Assembly (NCBI RefSeq): GCF_001653475.1
Contig: NZ_CP011487.1
Coordinates: 186,001 to 250,000, forward strand
DNA length: 64,000 bases
Direction of reading: 5' to 3'
Source: Helicobacter pylori
GTDB lineage: Bacteria > Campylobacterota > Campylobacteria > Campylobacterales > Helicobacteraceae
Part shown: positions 44,070-54,135 of the stretch, piece by piece
Position numbering within the stretch: the stretch's first letter is position 1
Layout: the number at the start of each line of letters is the position of its first letter
Translations under genes and position numbers: made by a program
The notes under the pieces: generated by a model
What the model saw: only the letters and a program-made list of their open reading frames with translations
Told to the model about the DNA's origin: nothing
Databases searched by the model: none

Positions 44070-46640
44070 ATGAATTTATTTGAAAAAATGACTGACCAGT
44101 TGCATGAGACTTTAGACAGCGCGCTCGCTTTAGCTTTACACCATAAAAACGCTGAAGTAACGCCCTTACACATGCTCTTTGTCATGCTTAATAACTCCCA
44201 AGGCATCCTCATTCAAGCCTTACAAAAAATGTCTGTGGATATTCAAGCCTTAAGGCTTAGCGTTCAAAGCGAGTTGAATAAGTTTGCTAAAGTTTCACAA
44301 ATCAACAAGCAAAATATCCAATTAAACCAAGCTCTAATCCAAAGTTTAGAAAACGCTCAAGGCTTGATGGCTAAAATAGGCGATTCTTTTATCGCTGTAG
44401 ATGTGTATCTTTTGGCGAATATGAGCCTTTTTGAAAGCGTTCTAAAACCTTATTTAGACACTAAGGAATTGCAAAAAACTTTAGAATCTTTGAGAAAAGG
44501 CGCGACTATCCAAGATAAGAACGATGATTCTAATTTAGAAAGTTTAGAAAAATTTGGCATTGATTTGACGCAAAAAGCCTTAGACAATAAGCTGGATCCG
44601 GTGATTGGGAGGGATGAAGAAATCATTCGCATGATGCAAATTTTGATAAGAAAAACAAAAAATAACCCTATTTTACTGGGTGAGCCTGGAGTGGGGAAAA
44701 CGGCTGTTGTGGAGGGTTTAGCCCAGCGCATTGTGAATAAGGAAGTGCCTAAAACGCTTTTAAACAAACGAGTCATCGCTTTAGATTTAAGCTTATTGGT
44801 GGCTGGAGCGAAATACAGAGGCGAGTTTGAAGAGCGTTTGAAAAAGGTGATTGAAGAAGTTAAAAAAAGCACGAATGTGATTTTATTCATTGATGAAATC
44901 CACACGATTGTAGGGGCTGGGGCTAGTGAGGGGGGCATGGATGCGGCTAATATTTTAAAACCTGCGCTCGCTAGGGGGGAATTACACACGATTGGAGCGA
45001 CCACTTTAAAAGAATACCGCAAATATTTTGAAAAAGACATGGCACTACAAAGGCGTTTCCAACCCATTTTACTCAATGAGCCTAGCATCAATGAAGCTTT
45101 ACAAATTTTAAGGGGGTTAAAAGAAACTTTAGAAACGCACCATAATATCACCATCAACGACTCTGCGCTCATAGCGAGTGCCAAACTCTCTAGCCGTTAT
45201 ATCACCGATAGGTTTTTGCCCGATAAAGCGATTGATTTGATTGATGAGGGGGCGGCTCAATTAAAAATGCAAATGGAATCAGAGCCGGCAAAACTTTCTA
45301 GCGTTAAGCGCTCCATTCAAAGACTGGAAATGGAAAAACAAGCCCTTGAAATGGAAAAAAAAGAGAGCAATGCCAAACGCATGCAAGAAATCCTTAAAGA
45401 ATTGAGCGGTTTGAAAGAAGAAAAAATCCAATTAGAAGTGCAATTTGAAAACGAAAAAGAAGTGTTTAAAGAAATTTCACGCTTGAAAATGGAAATGGAA
45501 AGCTTGAAAAAAGAGGCTGAGAGGTTTAAGCGCAATGGGGATTACCAAAAAGCGGGTGAAATTGAATATTCTAAAATCCCTGAAAATAAAAAGAAAGAAG
45601 AAGAATTGCAGCATAAATGGGAGATCATGCAACAAAACGGGGCGTTATTGCAAAACGCTTTAACCGAAAACAACATCGCTGAGATCGTGAGCCAATGGAC
45701 GCATATCCCAGTCCAAAAAATGCTCCAAAGCGAAAAAAATAGGGTTTTAAACATTGAAAGCGAATTGCAAAAAAGAGTGGTGGGGCAAGAAAAAGCGCTC
45801 AAAGCGATCGCTAAAGCGATTAAAAGGAATAAGGCTGGGCTTAGCGATAGCAATAAGCCCATAGGGAGTTTTCTCTTTTTAGGGCCAACAGGCGTGGGTA
45901 AAACCGAGAGCGCTAAAGCTTTGGCGCAATTCTTGTTTGATAGCGATAAAAATCTGATAAGAATTGACATGAGCGAATACCTAGAAAAGCATGCCATAAG
46001 CCGTCTTATTGGGGCTGCTCCTGGGTATGTGGGCTATGAAGAAGGCGGGCAATTGACAGAAGCGGTGCGCAGGAAGCCTTATAGCGTGGTGTTATTAGAT
46101 GAAGTGGAAAAAGCCCATCCGGATGTGTTTAACCTCTTGTTACAGGTTTTAGATGAAGGGCATTTAACCGATAGTAAGGGCGTGAGAGTGGATTTCAAAA
46201 ACACGATTTTGATTTTAACCAGCAATGTGGCTAGCGGTGCGCTTTTAGAAGAAAATTTGAGTGAAGCCGATAAACAAAAAGCGGTTAAGGAGAGCTTGAG
46301 GCAATTTTTCAAGCCGGAATTTTTAAACCGCTTAGATGAAATCATCTCCTTTAACGCCCTAGATAGTCATGCTATCGCTAAGATCGTGGGGATACTTTTT
46401 GAAAACATTCAAAAAAAAGCGCTTGAAAGGGGCATTAATATAACCCTAGACGAAGAGGCAAAAGCGTTGATCGCAGAAGCGGGATTTGACAGATTCTATG
46501 GCGCTAGACCCTTAAAGCGCGCGCTCTATGAAATGGTAGAAGACAAGCTCGCTGAACTCATTTTGGAGGATAAAATTAAAGAGAATGACAGCGTGGCATT
46601 TGTGGTAGAAGATAACGAAATTGTGCCTAAGATTAAGTGA
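44070..46640 (+). CDS. clpB: ATP-dependent disaggregase ClpB
   Basis: An 856-residue AAA+ chaperone that rescues aggregated proteins with DnaK. In order: Clp N-domain (about 1-145), AAA1 with Walker A GEPGVGKT (about 197-204) and Walker B LFIDEIH, the coiled-coil M-domain (about 400-520), AAA2 with Walker A GPTGVGKT (about 600-607) and [14 protein letters not shown], and the C-terminal small domain. The coiled-coil middle distinguishes it from ClpA/C. ATG 44070 behind AAAGGA; the TTG 6 bp upstream is discounted. First of a long plus-strand run. Confidence 0.97.
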   Translation: MNLFEKMTDQLHETLDSALALALHHKNAEVTPLHMLFVMLNNSQGILIQALQKMSVDIQALRLSVQSELNKFAKVSQINKQNIQLNQALIQSLENAQGLMAKIGDSFIAVDVYLLANMSLFESVLKPYLDTKELQKTLESLRKGATIQDKNDDSNLESLEKFGIDLTQKALDNKLDPVIGRDEEIIRMMQILIRKTKNNPILLGEPGVGKTAVVEGLAQRIVNKEVPKTLLNKRVIALDLSLLVAGAKYRGEFEERLKKVIEEVKKSTNVILFIDEIHTIVGAGASEGGMDAANILKPALARGELHTIGATTLKEYRKYFEKDMALQRRFQPILLNEPSINEALQILRGLKETLETHHNITINDSALIASAKLSSRYITDRFLPDKAIDLIDEGAAQLKMQMESEPAKLSSVKRSIQRLEMEKQALEMEKKESNAKRMQEILKELSGLKEEKIQLEVQFENEKEVFKEISRLKMEMESLKKEAERFKRNGDYQKAGEIEYSKIPENKKKEEELQHKWEIMQQNGALLQNALTENNIAEIVSQWTHIPVQKMLQSEKNRVLNIESELQKRVVGQEKALKAIAKAIKRNKAGLSDSNKPIGSFLFLGPTGVGKTESAKALAQFLFDSDKNLIRIDMSEYLEKHAISRLIGAAPGYVGYEEGGQLTEAVRRKPYSVVLLDEVEKAHPDVFNLLLQVLDEGHLTDSKGVRVDFKNTILILTSNVASGALLEENLSEADKQKAVKESLRQFFKPEFLNRLDEIISFNALDSHAIAKIVGILFENIQKKALERGINITLDEEAKALIAEAGFDRFYGARPLKRALYEMVEDKLAELILEDKIKENDSVAFVVEDNEIVPKIK

Positions 46641-46694
46641 AGTTTTGTTATCCTAAAAAAGAATAAGAAATGGTTATTTTTAAAAAAGGATTGA

Positions 46695-47417
46695 ATGATG
46701 TTTGATAACACGCTTGTTAATCTCTTTGACACAGCGCCTCTTTTAACTTCGCTTTTAGCCGGGATTTTAACTTTTTTAAGCCCTTGCGTGTTGCCTTTAA
46801 TCCCGGCGTATATGTCTTATATTTCTCAAATTTCTTTAGAGGATATTAAAGATGGTAAGGCTAAAAGGGTTTCGGTTTTTTTAAAATCCTTGATGTTTGT
46901 GGTGGGGTTTTCGCTCGTGTTTTTGGGCGTGGGCATGTCTATGGCCAAGCTTATCCATAGCTTTTCGTTTGCATGGGTGAATTATATCGCCGGGGGGGTT
47001 GTGATCCTTTTTGGTTTGCATTTTTTAGGCGTGTTTCGTTTTGCATTTTTGTATAAAACTCAAAGCGTTCGTTTAGCGAGCAAATCTAATAGCATGCAAC
47101 GCTTTTACCCCTTTCTTTTAGGCATGAGTTTCGCTTTAGGCTGGACGCCATGCATCGGGCCGATATTCACTTCTATAGTGATCATGAGCGCGAGTAAGGA
47201 CGCTTATGGCTTAATGCTTATGGTGGTGTTTGTGGTGGGCTTAGCGATCCCTTTTTTATTGGTGGCTTTAATGCTAGAAAGAGCGCTTTTGTTTTTAAAA
47301 TCCTTAAAGAAATACAACCGCGCGATTGAAATTATTTCAGGGTTGGTGCTTATTTTAATGGGAATATTGATCATGACAAATTCTTTAGAAAGCTTGACGG
47401 ATTTCTTGCAAAACTAG
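46695..47417 (+). CDS. ccdA: CcdA-family thiol-disulfide transmembrane protein
   Basis: A 240-residue membrane protein with six hydrophobic helices. The redox cysteines are in FLSPCVLPLIPAY (helix 1, about 29-41) and LGWTPCIGPIF (helix 4, about 150-160), the paired Cys-Pro sites of CcdA/DsbD-beta. It carries electrons from cytoplasmic thioredoxin to periplasmic thiol proteins for cytochrome c maturation; as I recall the H. pylori protein (HP0265) partners with HP0377. Two ATGs (46695 and 46698) follow AAAGGA. Context: pyrC2 follows 6-9 bp later. Confidence 0.92.
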   Translation: MMFDNTLVNLFDTAPLLTSLLAGILTFLSPCVLPLIPAYMSYISQISLEDIKDGKAKRVSVFLKSLMFVVGFSLVFLGVGMSMAKLIHSFSFAWVNYIAGGVVILFGLHFLGVFRFAFLYKTQSVRLASKSNSMQRFYPFLLGMSFALGWTPCIGPIFTSIVIMSASKDAYGLMLMVVFVVGLAIPFLLVALMLERALLFLKSLKKYNRAIEIISGLVLILMGILIMTNSLESLTDFLQN

Positions 47418-47426
47418 GAGGGTTTG

Positions 47427-48563
47427 ATGCTGTTAAAAAACGCTTCGTTTTATGATGATGAGGTTTTAAAAAAAGCGGATATTCGCTTAAAAGATTCTCT
47501 CATTGCAGAGATTAAAGAAAACTTAAGCCCTACCAAAAACGAAGAGGTGATTGAGTGTGAGAATTTATTCGTGTTGCCAAGCTTCATTGATTTGAGCGTT
47601 ACTGATTTTGAGGGTTATGAAAATTTAAAACAAAAGGCTTTTAAAGGGGGGGTGGGGTTACTCAATGTTTTTAATTGCGATCAAAGCGGCATTAAAAATA
47701 TTATGGCGGTTAAAAACAACCAACTAGCCGACATCGCTACGCTTAAAAATAAAGGGGGGGAAATTTTAATCGTGCAATCTGACGCTTTTTTAGAACTCAT
47801 CAGCCACTATGCCAAATCCTACAACTTGCCTCTTTTAATCTCTTTAGAAAATTCTTTTGAAGCCCTAAATAATGAGGCGTTAGCCTATGAATTGGGGCAA
47901 AATTTTGTAGAAAATGCGTTTGAAAACACGCGCTTGGTGCGTTTTATGGAAGTTTCTAGAGCGTTACAAATCCCTATGCTTTTAGATAAAGTAAATAGCA
48001 TCGCCACGCTTAAACTCATCAAAGCCTTTAATCATTTAGGAGCGCGTTTGCAAGCCCAAACGCCCTTAAGCCATTTGGTTTTAGATGAAAGCGTGTATGA
48101 AGATTATGAGCCCAGATTTAAAATCGCCCCTCCTTTAAGGGATAAAGAAAGCCAAAACGCTTTAAAAGATGCTCTAAAGAATAACGAAATCGCCATGCTC
48201 ACAAACCTTCATGTTTTTAAGAACTCTAACGCAGAGCTTTTTGAAGAAAGCGCTTTTGGGTGTGAGAGCATAGAGGACGCTTTTAGCGTGGCTTATACTT
48301 TTTTAGTTCAAAAAAAGGTTATCAGCTTCCAACAGCTCATTAAAGTCATGGCGATCAATCAAGCGAGATTTTTAAAACTCAATGCAGGCGAGGTTAAAGA
48401 AAATCAATTAGCCAATTTGATGATCGTGGATTTAAACGCTCAAACAAGAGTTAATAATAAAAATTCGCCCTTTTATGGTTTAGAATTATATGGCGAAGTT
48501 CAAAGAATGATCTTAAAAGGGCAAACCACATTTATTAAGGAGGATGCATGCAAGAAATCATAG
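47427..48563 (+). CDS. dihydroorotase-like protein lacking metal ligands (pyrC2, HP0266)
   Basis: A 378-residue amidohydrolase-fold protein with dihydroorotase-like landmarks: VLPSFIDLSVTDFEGYENL (about 50-68) corresponds to the site where true enzymes have an HxH metal motif (FIDxHVHxR), and KIAPPLRDKESQNAL (about 230-244) matches the PPLR block, but the later DHAPH site is replaced by TNLHVF. So the zinc ligands are gone, as in non-catalytic PyrC-prime proteins that scaffold aspartate transcarbamoylase. ATG 47427 behind AGGAGGG. The next gene overlaps its stop. The role as PyrB partner is inference. Confidence 0.85.
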   Translation: MLLKNASFYDDEVLKKADIRLKDSLIAEIKENLSPTKNEEVIECENLFVLPSFIDLSVTDFEGYENLKQKAFKGGVGLLNVFNCDQSGIKNIMAVKNNQLADIATLKNKGGEILIVQSDAFLELISHYAKSYNLPLLISLENSFEALNNEALAYELGQNFVENAFENTRLVRFMEVSRALQIPMLLDKVNSIATLKLIKAFNHLGARLQAQTPLSHLVLDESVYEDYEPRFKIAPPLRDKESQNALKDALKNNEIAMLTNLHVFKNSNAELFEESAFGCESIEDAFSVAYTFLVQKKVISFQQLIKVMAINQARFLKLNAGEVKENQLANLMIVDLNAQTRVNNKNSPFYGLELYGEVQRMILKGQTTFIKEDACKKS

Positions 48564-49777
48564 GAGCGTCTTTAGTTTTTTTATGCAATGAAAAATGCGA
48601 AGTGTTAGAAGATTATGGCGTAGTCTTTGATGAAAAGATTGTTGAAGCGGGCGATTATAAAAGCCTAACGCTTAAATACCCCCATTTAAAGGCGCAGTTT
48701 TTTGAAAGTTCCGTTCTTTTGCCCGCTTTTATCAACGCGCACACCCATTTTGAATTCTCCAACAACAAGGCGAGTTTTGATTACGGGAGTTTTTCTGGCT
48801 GGTTAGGGAGCGTGTTGAACAAAGGGGGGGCGATTTTAGAAAATTGCCAAGGGGCTATTCAAAACGCTATCGCTATGCAATTAAAAAGCGGAGTGGGGAG
48901 CGTGGGAGCGATTTCTAACCACTTGATAGAAGTTAATTTATTGAAAGAAAGCCCTTTGAGTGCTGTCGTGTTTTTAGAGTTTTTAGGGAGTCGTTATTCT
49001 TTAGAAAAACTAAAAGCGTTTGAGGCAAAATTTAAAGAGTTAAAAGATTTAGAAGACAAAAAGCTTAAAGCCGCTCTCGCTGTGCATGCCCCTTATTCGG
49101 TTCAAAAAGACATGGCTTTAAGCGTTATTCAATTAGCTAAAGATTCACAAAGCCTGCTTTCTACGCATTTTTTAGAATCGTTTGAAGAATTAGAATGGGT
49201 AGAAAATTCTAAAGGGTGGTTTGAAAATTTTTACCAGCATTTTTTAAACGAGTCCAATTTCAAATCGCTCTATAAGGGCGCGAATGATTACATTGACATG
49301 TTTAAAGACGCACACACTTTATTCGTGCATAACCAGTTCGCTTCTTTGGAAGTATTAAAAAGGATTAAATCTCAAGTCAAAAACGCTTTTTTAATCACAT
49401 GCCCCTTTTCTAACCGCCTATTGAGCGGGAAAGTGCTGGATTTAGAAAGAACCAAAGAAGCCGGTTTGAGCGTGAGCGTGGCCACTGACGGATTGAGTTC
49501 TAACATTTCGCTGAGCCTTTTAGACGAATTAAGAGCGTTCTTGCTCACCCATAACATGCCGTTATTGGAATTAGCCAAGATCGCTCTTTTAGGAGCGACT
49601 AGGCATGGGGCTAAAGCTTTAGCTTTAAATAATGGCGAGATAGAAGCCAATAAGAGGGCGGATTTGAGCGTGTTTAGTTTTGGTGAAAAATTCACTAAAG
49701 AGCAAGCGGTTTTGCAATTTTTATTGCATGCTAAAGAAGTGGAACGCTTGTTTTTAGGGGGGAAAAGGGTAATCTAA
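48548..49777 (+). CDS. amidohydrolase-superfamily metal-dependent deaminase (HP0267)
   Basis: A 409-residue amidohydrolase of the chlorohydrolase/guanine-deaminase group. Metal ligands visible are INAHTHFEFS (about 57-66), the lone His in VHAPYS (about 175-180), STHFLES (about 205) and VATDGLSSN (about 315-323). Relatives deaminate purines, S-adenosylhomocysteine or 6-amino-6-deoxyfutalosine (MqnX), the last being plausible because Helicobacter makes menaquinone by the futalosine route; which is right is not decidable from sequence. ATG 48548 behind AAGGAGG, overlapping the preceding gene by 16 bp. Confidence 0.85.
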   Translation: MQEIIGASLVFLCNEKCEVLEDYGVVFDEKIVEAGDYKSLTLKYPHLKAQFFESSVLLPAFINAHTHFEFSNNKASFDYGSFSGWLGSVLNKGGAILENCQGAIQNAIAMQLKSGVGSVGAISNHLIEVNLLKESPLSAVVFLEFLGSRYSLEKLKAFEAKFKELKDLEDKKLKAALAVHAPYSVQKDMALSVIQLAKDSQSLLSTHFLESFEELEWVENSKGWFENFYQHFLNESNFKSLYKGANDYIDMFKDAHTLFVHNQFASLEVLKRIKSQVKNAFLITCPFSNRLLSGKVLDLERTKEAGLSVSVATDGLSSNISLSLLDELRAFLLTHNMPLLELAKIALLGATRHGAKALALNNGEIEANKRADLSVFSFGEKFTKEQAVLQFLLHAKEVERLFLGGKRVI

Positions 49778-49836
49778 TGTGTTTTAAAGACAGAATGCGT
49801 TAAAATGAGAAATCCAAATCAATTAAGGAAAGATCA

Positions 49837-50079
49837 ATGAAATTAGTTTTAGCCAAGAATACAAGAAAATCAGACTCCAAGAGCGTGGAATTAGAGGATT
49901 TGTATCATAAATTTAGCGAAGACAAGCGTTCTATTTTCTATTTTGCCCCCACAAACGCCCACAAAGACATGCTCAAAGCGGTGGATTTTTTCAAAGCAAA
50001 AGGCCATACGGCTTATTTAGATGAGGTGAGGGTCAGCACCGATGAAAAAGATTTTCTTTATGAATTGCACATTATTTAA
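49837..50079 (+). CDS. HP0268-type small protein (Smr-like fold nuclease)
   Basis: An 80-residue alpha/beta protein: MKLVLAKNTRKSDSKSVELEDLYHKFSEDKR then DMLKAVDFFKAKGHTAYLDEVRVSTDEKDFLYELHII. I recall HP0268 as a nicking endonuclease and purine-specific ribonuclease with an Smr-like fold; catalytic acidic residues are not obvious by eye. ATG behind AAGGAA. It sits between the deaminase and miaB, with a 10-bp gap to miaB. Start is unambiguous. Confidence 0.8.
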   Translation: MKLVLAKNTRKSDSKSVELEDLYHKFSEDKRSIFYFAPTNAHKDMLKAVDFFKAKGHTAYLDEVRVSTDEKDFLYELHII

Positions 50080-50088
50080 AGGCTTGTA

Positions 50089-51408
50089 TTGAAAGTTTAT
50101 ATTGAAACAATGGGTTGTGCCATGAACTCTAGGGATAGCGAGCATTTATTGAGCGAGTTATCTAAACTAGACTATAAAGAGACTAACGACCCTAAAACAG
50201 CGGATTTGATTTTAATCAACACTTGCAGCGTGCGCGAAAAACCCGAGAGGAAATTGTTTTCAGAAATCGGTCAATTCGCTAAAATCAAAAAACCCAACGC
50301 CAAAATCGGGGTTTGCGGGTGCACTGCAAGCCACATGGGAGCGGATATTTTGAAAAAAGCCCCGAGCGTGAGCTTTGTGTTAGGGGCTAGGAATGTGTCT
50401 AAAATCTCTCAAGTGATCCATAAAGAAAAAGCCGTTGAAGTAGCGATTGATTATGATGAAAGCGCGTATGCGTTTGAATTTTTTGAAAAAAAGGCTCAAA
50501 TCAGGTCGCTACTAAATATTTCTATAGGTTGCGATAAGAAATGTGCTTATTGCATTGTCCCGCACACTAGGGGAAAAGAAATTTCTATCCCTATGGATTT
50601 GATTTTAAAAGAAGCTGAGAAATTAGCGAATAACGGCACTAAAGAGCTCATGCTTTTAGGGCAGAATGTGAATAATTATGGCGCGCGTTTCAGTAGCGAG
50701 CATGCGAAAGTGGATTTTAGCGATTTGTTGGATAAATTGAGCGAGATTCAAGGCATTGAAAGGATACGATTCACTTCGCCTCACCCCTTGCACATGAATG
50801 ACGGGTTTTTAGAGCGCTTTGCCAAAAACCCCAAAGTGTGCAAGAGTATCCACATGCCCTTACAGAGCGGATCTAGTGCGGTGTTAAAGATGATGCGAAG
50901 AGGTTATAGTAAAGAGTGGTTTTTAAATAGGGTGGAGAGGTTAAAAGCTTTAGTGCCTGAAGTGGGCATTAGCACGGATATTATCGTAGGCTTCCCTAAT
51001 GAGAGCGATAAGGATTTTGAAGACACGATGGAGGTGCTAGAAAAAGTGCGCTTTGATACGCTCTATAGCTTTATTTACTCCCCACGCCCTTTCACTGAAG
51101 CGGGAGCTTGGAAAGAAAGAGTGCCGTTAGAAGTTTCATCTTCAAGGTTGGAGAGGTTGCAAAACAGGCACAAAGAAATTTTAGAAGAAAAAGCCAAGTT
51201 GGAAGTGGGTAAAACGCATGTGGTGTTGGTGGAAAATAGGCGTGAAATTGACAATCAAATCGTGGGTTTTGAAGGGCGCAGCGATACGGGGAAATTCATT
51301 GAAGTGACTTGTAAAGAAAAAAGAAATCCAGGCGAGCTTGTAGAAGTGGAGATTGTTTCTCATTCCAAAGGGCGCTTGATGGCGGCCACTAAAGGCAACA
51401 CCCTATAA
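50089..51408 (+). CDS. miaB: tRNA methylthiotransferase MiaB
   Basis: A 439-residue radical-SAM methylthiotransferase that turns i6A37 into ms2i6A37. N-terminal UPF0004 domain has cluster cysteines MGCAMNSRD (about 9-17), NTCSVREK (about 44-51) and VCGCTA (about 78-83). The radical-SAM CxxxCxxC is [15 protein letters not shown] (about 148-162). A C-terminal TRAM domain (about 370-435) completes the enzyme. Start TTG 50089 with AAAGG at 50078-50082. Length typical. Confidence 0.96.
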   Translation: MKVYIETMGCAMNSRDSEHLLSELSKLDYKETNDPKTADLILINTCSVREKPERKLFSEIGQFAKIKKPNAKIGVCGCTASHMGADILKKAPSVSFVLGARNVSKISQVIHKEKAVEVAIDYDESAYAFEFFEKKAQIRSLLNISIGCDKKCAYCIVPHTRGKEISIPMDLILKEAEKLANNGTKELMLLGQNVNNYGARFSSEHAKVDFSDLLDKLSEIQGIERIRFTSPHPLHMNDGFLERFAKNPKVCKSIHMPLQSGSSAVLKMMRRGYSKEWFLNRVERLKALVPEVGISTDIIVGFPNESDKDFEDTMEVLEKVRFDTLYSFIYSPRPFTEAGAWKERVPLEVSSSRLERLQNRHKEILEEKAKLEVGKTHVVLVENRREIDNQIVGFEGRSDTGKFIEVTCKEKRNPGELVEVEIVSHSKGRLMAATKGNTL

Positions 51409-51430
51409 AGAGCGGGTTTAAAGGCGAGAA

Positions 51431-52084
51431 TTGAGCTTAAAATTTTTCAGAAAAAATATCGTTTTAAAGGTTGTCCCACGCTTGGCGTTTGGAGTCCTTT
51501 GGTTGTTGCATAAAACTTGTAAAAACCGCTATTTTTTAGCTCAAAATTTAAAAGAAAAACCCTTTATTGTAAGCTGTTGGCATGGGGAGCTTGGCATGAT
51601 CGGATTTGCGTATTTAAGGCTTCAAAAACCTTCTATTTATGTGATCGCAAGCCAGCATTTTGACGGCTCTATTGCGGCGGGTTTGTTTGAAAGCTTTGGT
51701 TTTAAAAACATTAGAGGCTCTAGCAAAAAAGGGGGGGTTAAGGTTTTGATAGAAGGGCTTAAGCGTTTGAAAGAAGGTTGCGATGTCGCTATCACTCCTG
51801 ATGGTCCTAAAGGCCCACGACACAGCATAGCGGATGGGGTGATCGCTTTAGCTCAAAAATCAGGCGTGGGGATTAGCGCTTGTCGGGTGGTTTGTAAAAA
51901 CGCATGGCGGTTGAATACCTGGGATCAATTTGAAATCCCTAAGCCTTTTAGCGAAGTGCATTATTACATGCTAGAATCTGTAATTATCCCTAAAGAATGG
52001 GAGCTTTCAAAGGCTAAAGAATATTTAAAGACGTGCATGGATTCTGCTGGATTTGAAGAACCTCAAAGGGGTTTAAGTGCTTAA
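51431..52084 (+). CDS. lpxJ: lipid A late acyltransferase LpxJ (DUF374)
   Basis: A 217-residue LPLAT-superfamily protein of the DUF374 type. Visible blocks are VSCWHGELGMIGFAY (catalytic His, about 42-56), HFDGSIAAGLFESFGF (about 76-91), GSSKKGGVKVL and TPDGPKGPRHSI (about 121-132), all typical of this family. From memory this is LpxJ (HP0270/JHP0255), the 3'-position secondary acyltransferase that acts on lipid A in Helicobacter and Campylobacter. Start TTG 51431 behind AAGGCGAG. A G7 tract at 51731-51737 preceded by A6 sits within the gene; the frame is intact. It overlaps pilM by 8 bp. Confidence 0.84.
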   Translation: MSLKFFRKNIVLKVVPRLAFGVLWLLHKTCKNRYFLAQNLKEKPFIVSCWHGELGMIGFAYLRLQKPSIYVIASQHFDGSIAAGLFESFGFKNIRGSSKKGGVKVLIEGLKRLKEGCDVAITPDGPKGPRHSIADGVIALAQKSGVGISACRVVCKNAWRLNTWDQFEIPKPFSEVHYYMLESVIIPKEWELSKAKEYLKTCMDSAGFEEPQRGLSA

Positions 52085-53060
52085 AGGGTTAAAAAAAGCG
52101 TTTAAAGAGAGGTTTTGCTCTCAAGTGTACATCTCTTTTAATGTGGATCACAATCTCTTATCCGCTCAAGTCATAAGGATCAAAAACCACCGCATTAAAG
52201 AGAAATTTTTTAAAACTTTTGAGACTAAAGTGGAGACTAAAAATGGTGAAGTCCCTATTCAAGCCTTAAAAATCGCCAGAACTTATAGCCAAAAATACCC
52301 CTACACTTATTTTAGCGCGATGAGTAAAGCTAAAGAGGTTTTATGCGAAAAGCAGGCGTTTGAACAAATCAAACAAGAAAATCAAGATTATCAGGCTTGT
52401 GAAGTCAATCAAAAGTATTGCGTTTATGTGGAATCTAAGGATTTTTTAAAGGATTTCAAGCGTTTTAAAATCCAGGATGTGGATTTTTTGTTTTCGCCTT
52501 TTAGCCTTATTTATGATTTTGTGCGCGATAATTTAGAAGAAAAGCCGTTGTTGTATTTGCTTTTGGAGCGTTCAAGATTTTATTTTTTGATTGCGGATAA
52601 AAAAGAGATTTTTTTAGCCAAATCCATGTTTTTAGAAGAACAACCTGAAGAGTTTATAGAGAGCAAGGAAGAGGATTCTATGGAGATGGATAATGAGGTT
52701 GTGGATTTGTTTTTGAGTGAAATCCAAGAAGATATTGACAGCCTTGAAGAAGCGATAGGCCTAGATAGCAGTAAGGATAATGGCGAAAAAACAACAGAGG
52801 ACGCTTATAGCTTGATTGAAGGCATGACGAATATCCCCCTAATTGCAGATGTTTTGCAAGAAGGATTGCGCAGCGTCTATCATTCTAGAGATATAGACTT
52901 TGTAGAAAAAGTGGTTGTTTTAGACAGCTGTCAAATCCACCCAAAAGCGTTAATGCATTTGCAAGAAACTTTGATGATAGAAGTGGATAGGCTTGATTTT
53001 TCTTTAGTGGAGCGCTTGAATATTTTAGCGCGCATGGAGAATGAAAATTATGCGTTTTAG
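52077..53060 (+). CDS. pilM: PilM/GspL-like protein of the PilMNO set (HP0271)
   Basis: A 327-residue soluble protein that precedes PilN-like and PilO-like genes. The N-terminus (VYISFNVDHNLLSAQVIRIKNHRI) and the two-lobed strand/helix layout fit a divergent actin-like PilM or cytoplasmic GspL domain, but the ATP-binding motifs are not obvious and an acidic insertion (about 196-245) is present. The call leans on synteny with the next two genes. I recall PilM/N/O being reported as parts of the H. pylori flagellar motor cage. TTG start (52077) overlapping the lpxJ stop. Confidence 0.62.
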   Translation: MLKGLKKAFKERFCSQVYISFNVDHNLLSAQVIRIKNHRIKEKFFKTFETKVETKNGEVPIQALKIARTYSQKYPYTYFSAMSKAKEVLCEKQAFEQIKQENQDYQACEVNQKYCVYVESKDFLKDFKRFKIQDVDFLFSPFSLIYDFVRDNLEEKPLLYLLLERSRFYFLIADKKEIFLAKSMFLEEQPEEFIESKEEDSMEMDNEVVDLFLSEIQEDIDSLEEAIGLDSSKDNGEKTTEDAYSLIEGMTNIPLIADVLQEGLRSVYHSRDIDFVEKVVVLDSCQIHPKALMHLQETLMIEVDRLDFSLVERLNILARMENENYAF

Positions 53061-53583
53061 CTACATTGATCCAAGAGCGAAATACCTTATCAGCAAGCTT
53101 TCTAAAATTTGGGTTTTTTACATTTTTTTATCTTTTGTGGTAATAGGGGGGTTAGTGTGGTTTATGCACAACGCCATTAAAAACACTCAAGATAATGCGT
53201 CTGATTTGGCGATCCAAGAAAGGCTCTATCGCCATGAAATCAGCCGCTTGCAGGTTAAGACTGATGAAACCTTAAAACTCATTAAAGAAGCCAAAAAGCG
53301 TTTGAATTACAATGATGATATACGAGATGTTTTGCAAGGGCTTTTAAATATTGTGCCGGATCTCATTACTATTAATAGCATTGAAATAGATCAGCAAAGT
53401 GTGGTGGTTAGCGGTAAAACCCCTTCTAAAGAAGCCTTTTATTTTTTGTTTCAAAACAAGCTAAACCCCATGTTTGATTATTCTAGGGCGGAATTTTTCC
53501 CCTTAAGCGACGGGTGGTTTAATTTTGTCTCCACTAACTTTTCTAATTCCTTACTGATAAAAAACCCGGAGTCTATTAAATGA
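53050..53583 (+). CDS. pilN: PilN-like inner-membrane protein (HP0272)
   Basis: A 177-residue bitopic protein: short basic cytoplasmic N-terminus (YIDPRAKYLISKLSK), one transmembrane helix (IWVFYIFLSFVVIGGLVWF, about 18-36), a coiled coil (about 45-85) and a compact periplasmic domain with LLNIVPDLITINSIEIDQQSVVVSGKTPSKEAFYFLF, which fits the PilN fold (LxDIxxxxPxxxxLxxIxxxxxxxxxxGxxxxxxxxxxF). ATG 53050 gives a 9-bp spacing to GGAGA; ATG 53041 is an alternative. It overlaps pilM and is coupled to pilO by ATGA. Confidence 0.72.
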   Translation: MRFSYIDPRAKYLISKLSKIWVFYIFLSFVVIGGLVWFMHNAIKNTQDNASDLAIQERLYRHEISRLQVKTDETLKLIKEAKKRLNYNDDIRDVLQGLLNIVPDLITINSIEIDQQSVVVSGKTPSKEAFYFLFQNKLNPMFDYSRAEFFPLSDGWFNFVSTNFSNSLLIKNPESIK

Positions 53584-54119
53584 AGCCATTGCATTTTTCG
53601 CACCTGGACAGAGAGCAATCAGGCGATGTGGGGTTTATCATTAAAAACCTTGTTTTTTTAGGGGTTTTTTCCTTATTTGGTTGGTTGAATACCGAGTATT
53701 TTCTATGGCCTAGCATGTTAGAATTAAAAAAAATCCTTTTAGAAGAAAATCGTAAAAAAAGCGTTTTAGAATATGCGCAAAGGCATTTTGAAACAGCTCT
53801 AACCAATTATCGCAATCAAAAAGAAACAAGCGAATCCTTATTAAAGATTTTTAACGATGAAGAGTCCAGGCGGATTTTAGAAAAGATTTTAAAAAAATGT
53901 TTTGATGCCTATAAAATCAAACCCTTGCTCTCTCAAAACCCCTCTCAAAAAACCCAATTTTTTATCATGGCCAGAGCGAGCGAATTAGAAAAAACCTATC
54001 TTTTTTTCACCTTAATCAACAAGTATTTACCGAGCGCTCAAAGCCAATTGCCTTTAAAAATCTCTAAAGATGATGAAGGATTGTTGGTGCAATTTAGCGT
54101 GAGTATTGATCTCCAATAG
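53580..54119 (+). CDS. pilO: PilO-like inner-membrane protein (HP0273)
   Basis: A 179-residue bitopic protein: N-terminal cytoplasmic tail (about 1-20), a transmembrane helix (FIIKNLVFLGVFSLFGWL, about 20-37), a coiled coil (about 50-90) and a periplasmic domain that ends in ISKDDEGLLVQFSVSIDLQ. The two-part layout with the PilN-like neighbour is that of PilN/PilO heterodimers in type IV pili. Sequence signature is weak; the strongest evidence is size, topology and position. ATG overlaps the preceding stop. Confidence 0.65.
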   Translation: MKPLHFSHLDREQSGDVGFIIKNLVFLGVFSLFGWLNTEYFLWPSMLELKKILLEENRKKSVLEYAQRHFETALTNYRNQKETSESLLKIFNDEESRRILEKILKKCFDAYKIKPLLSQNPSQKTQFFIMARASELEKTYLFFTLINKYLPSAQSQLPLKISKDDEGLLVQFSVSIDLQ

Positions 54120-54135
54120 GATTAGGGGTAGTTTA

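Noticed and set aside
44450..45184. Long antisense open frame (244 codons) opposite clpB
   Set aside because: It lies wholly on the other strand of conserved clpB codons, has no ribosome-binding site or recognisable domain, and is a composition shadow.
47646..47760. G7 tracts in the dihydroorotase-like gene as a phase-variation switch
   Set aside because: G7 is common in this genome and neither frame is broken; there is no surface function to make switching likely.
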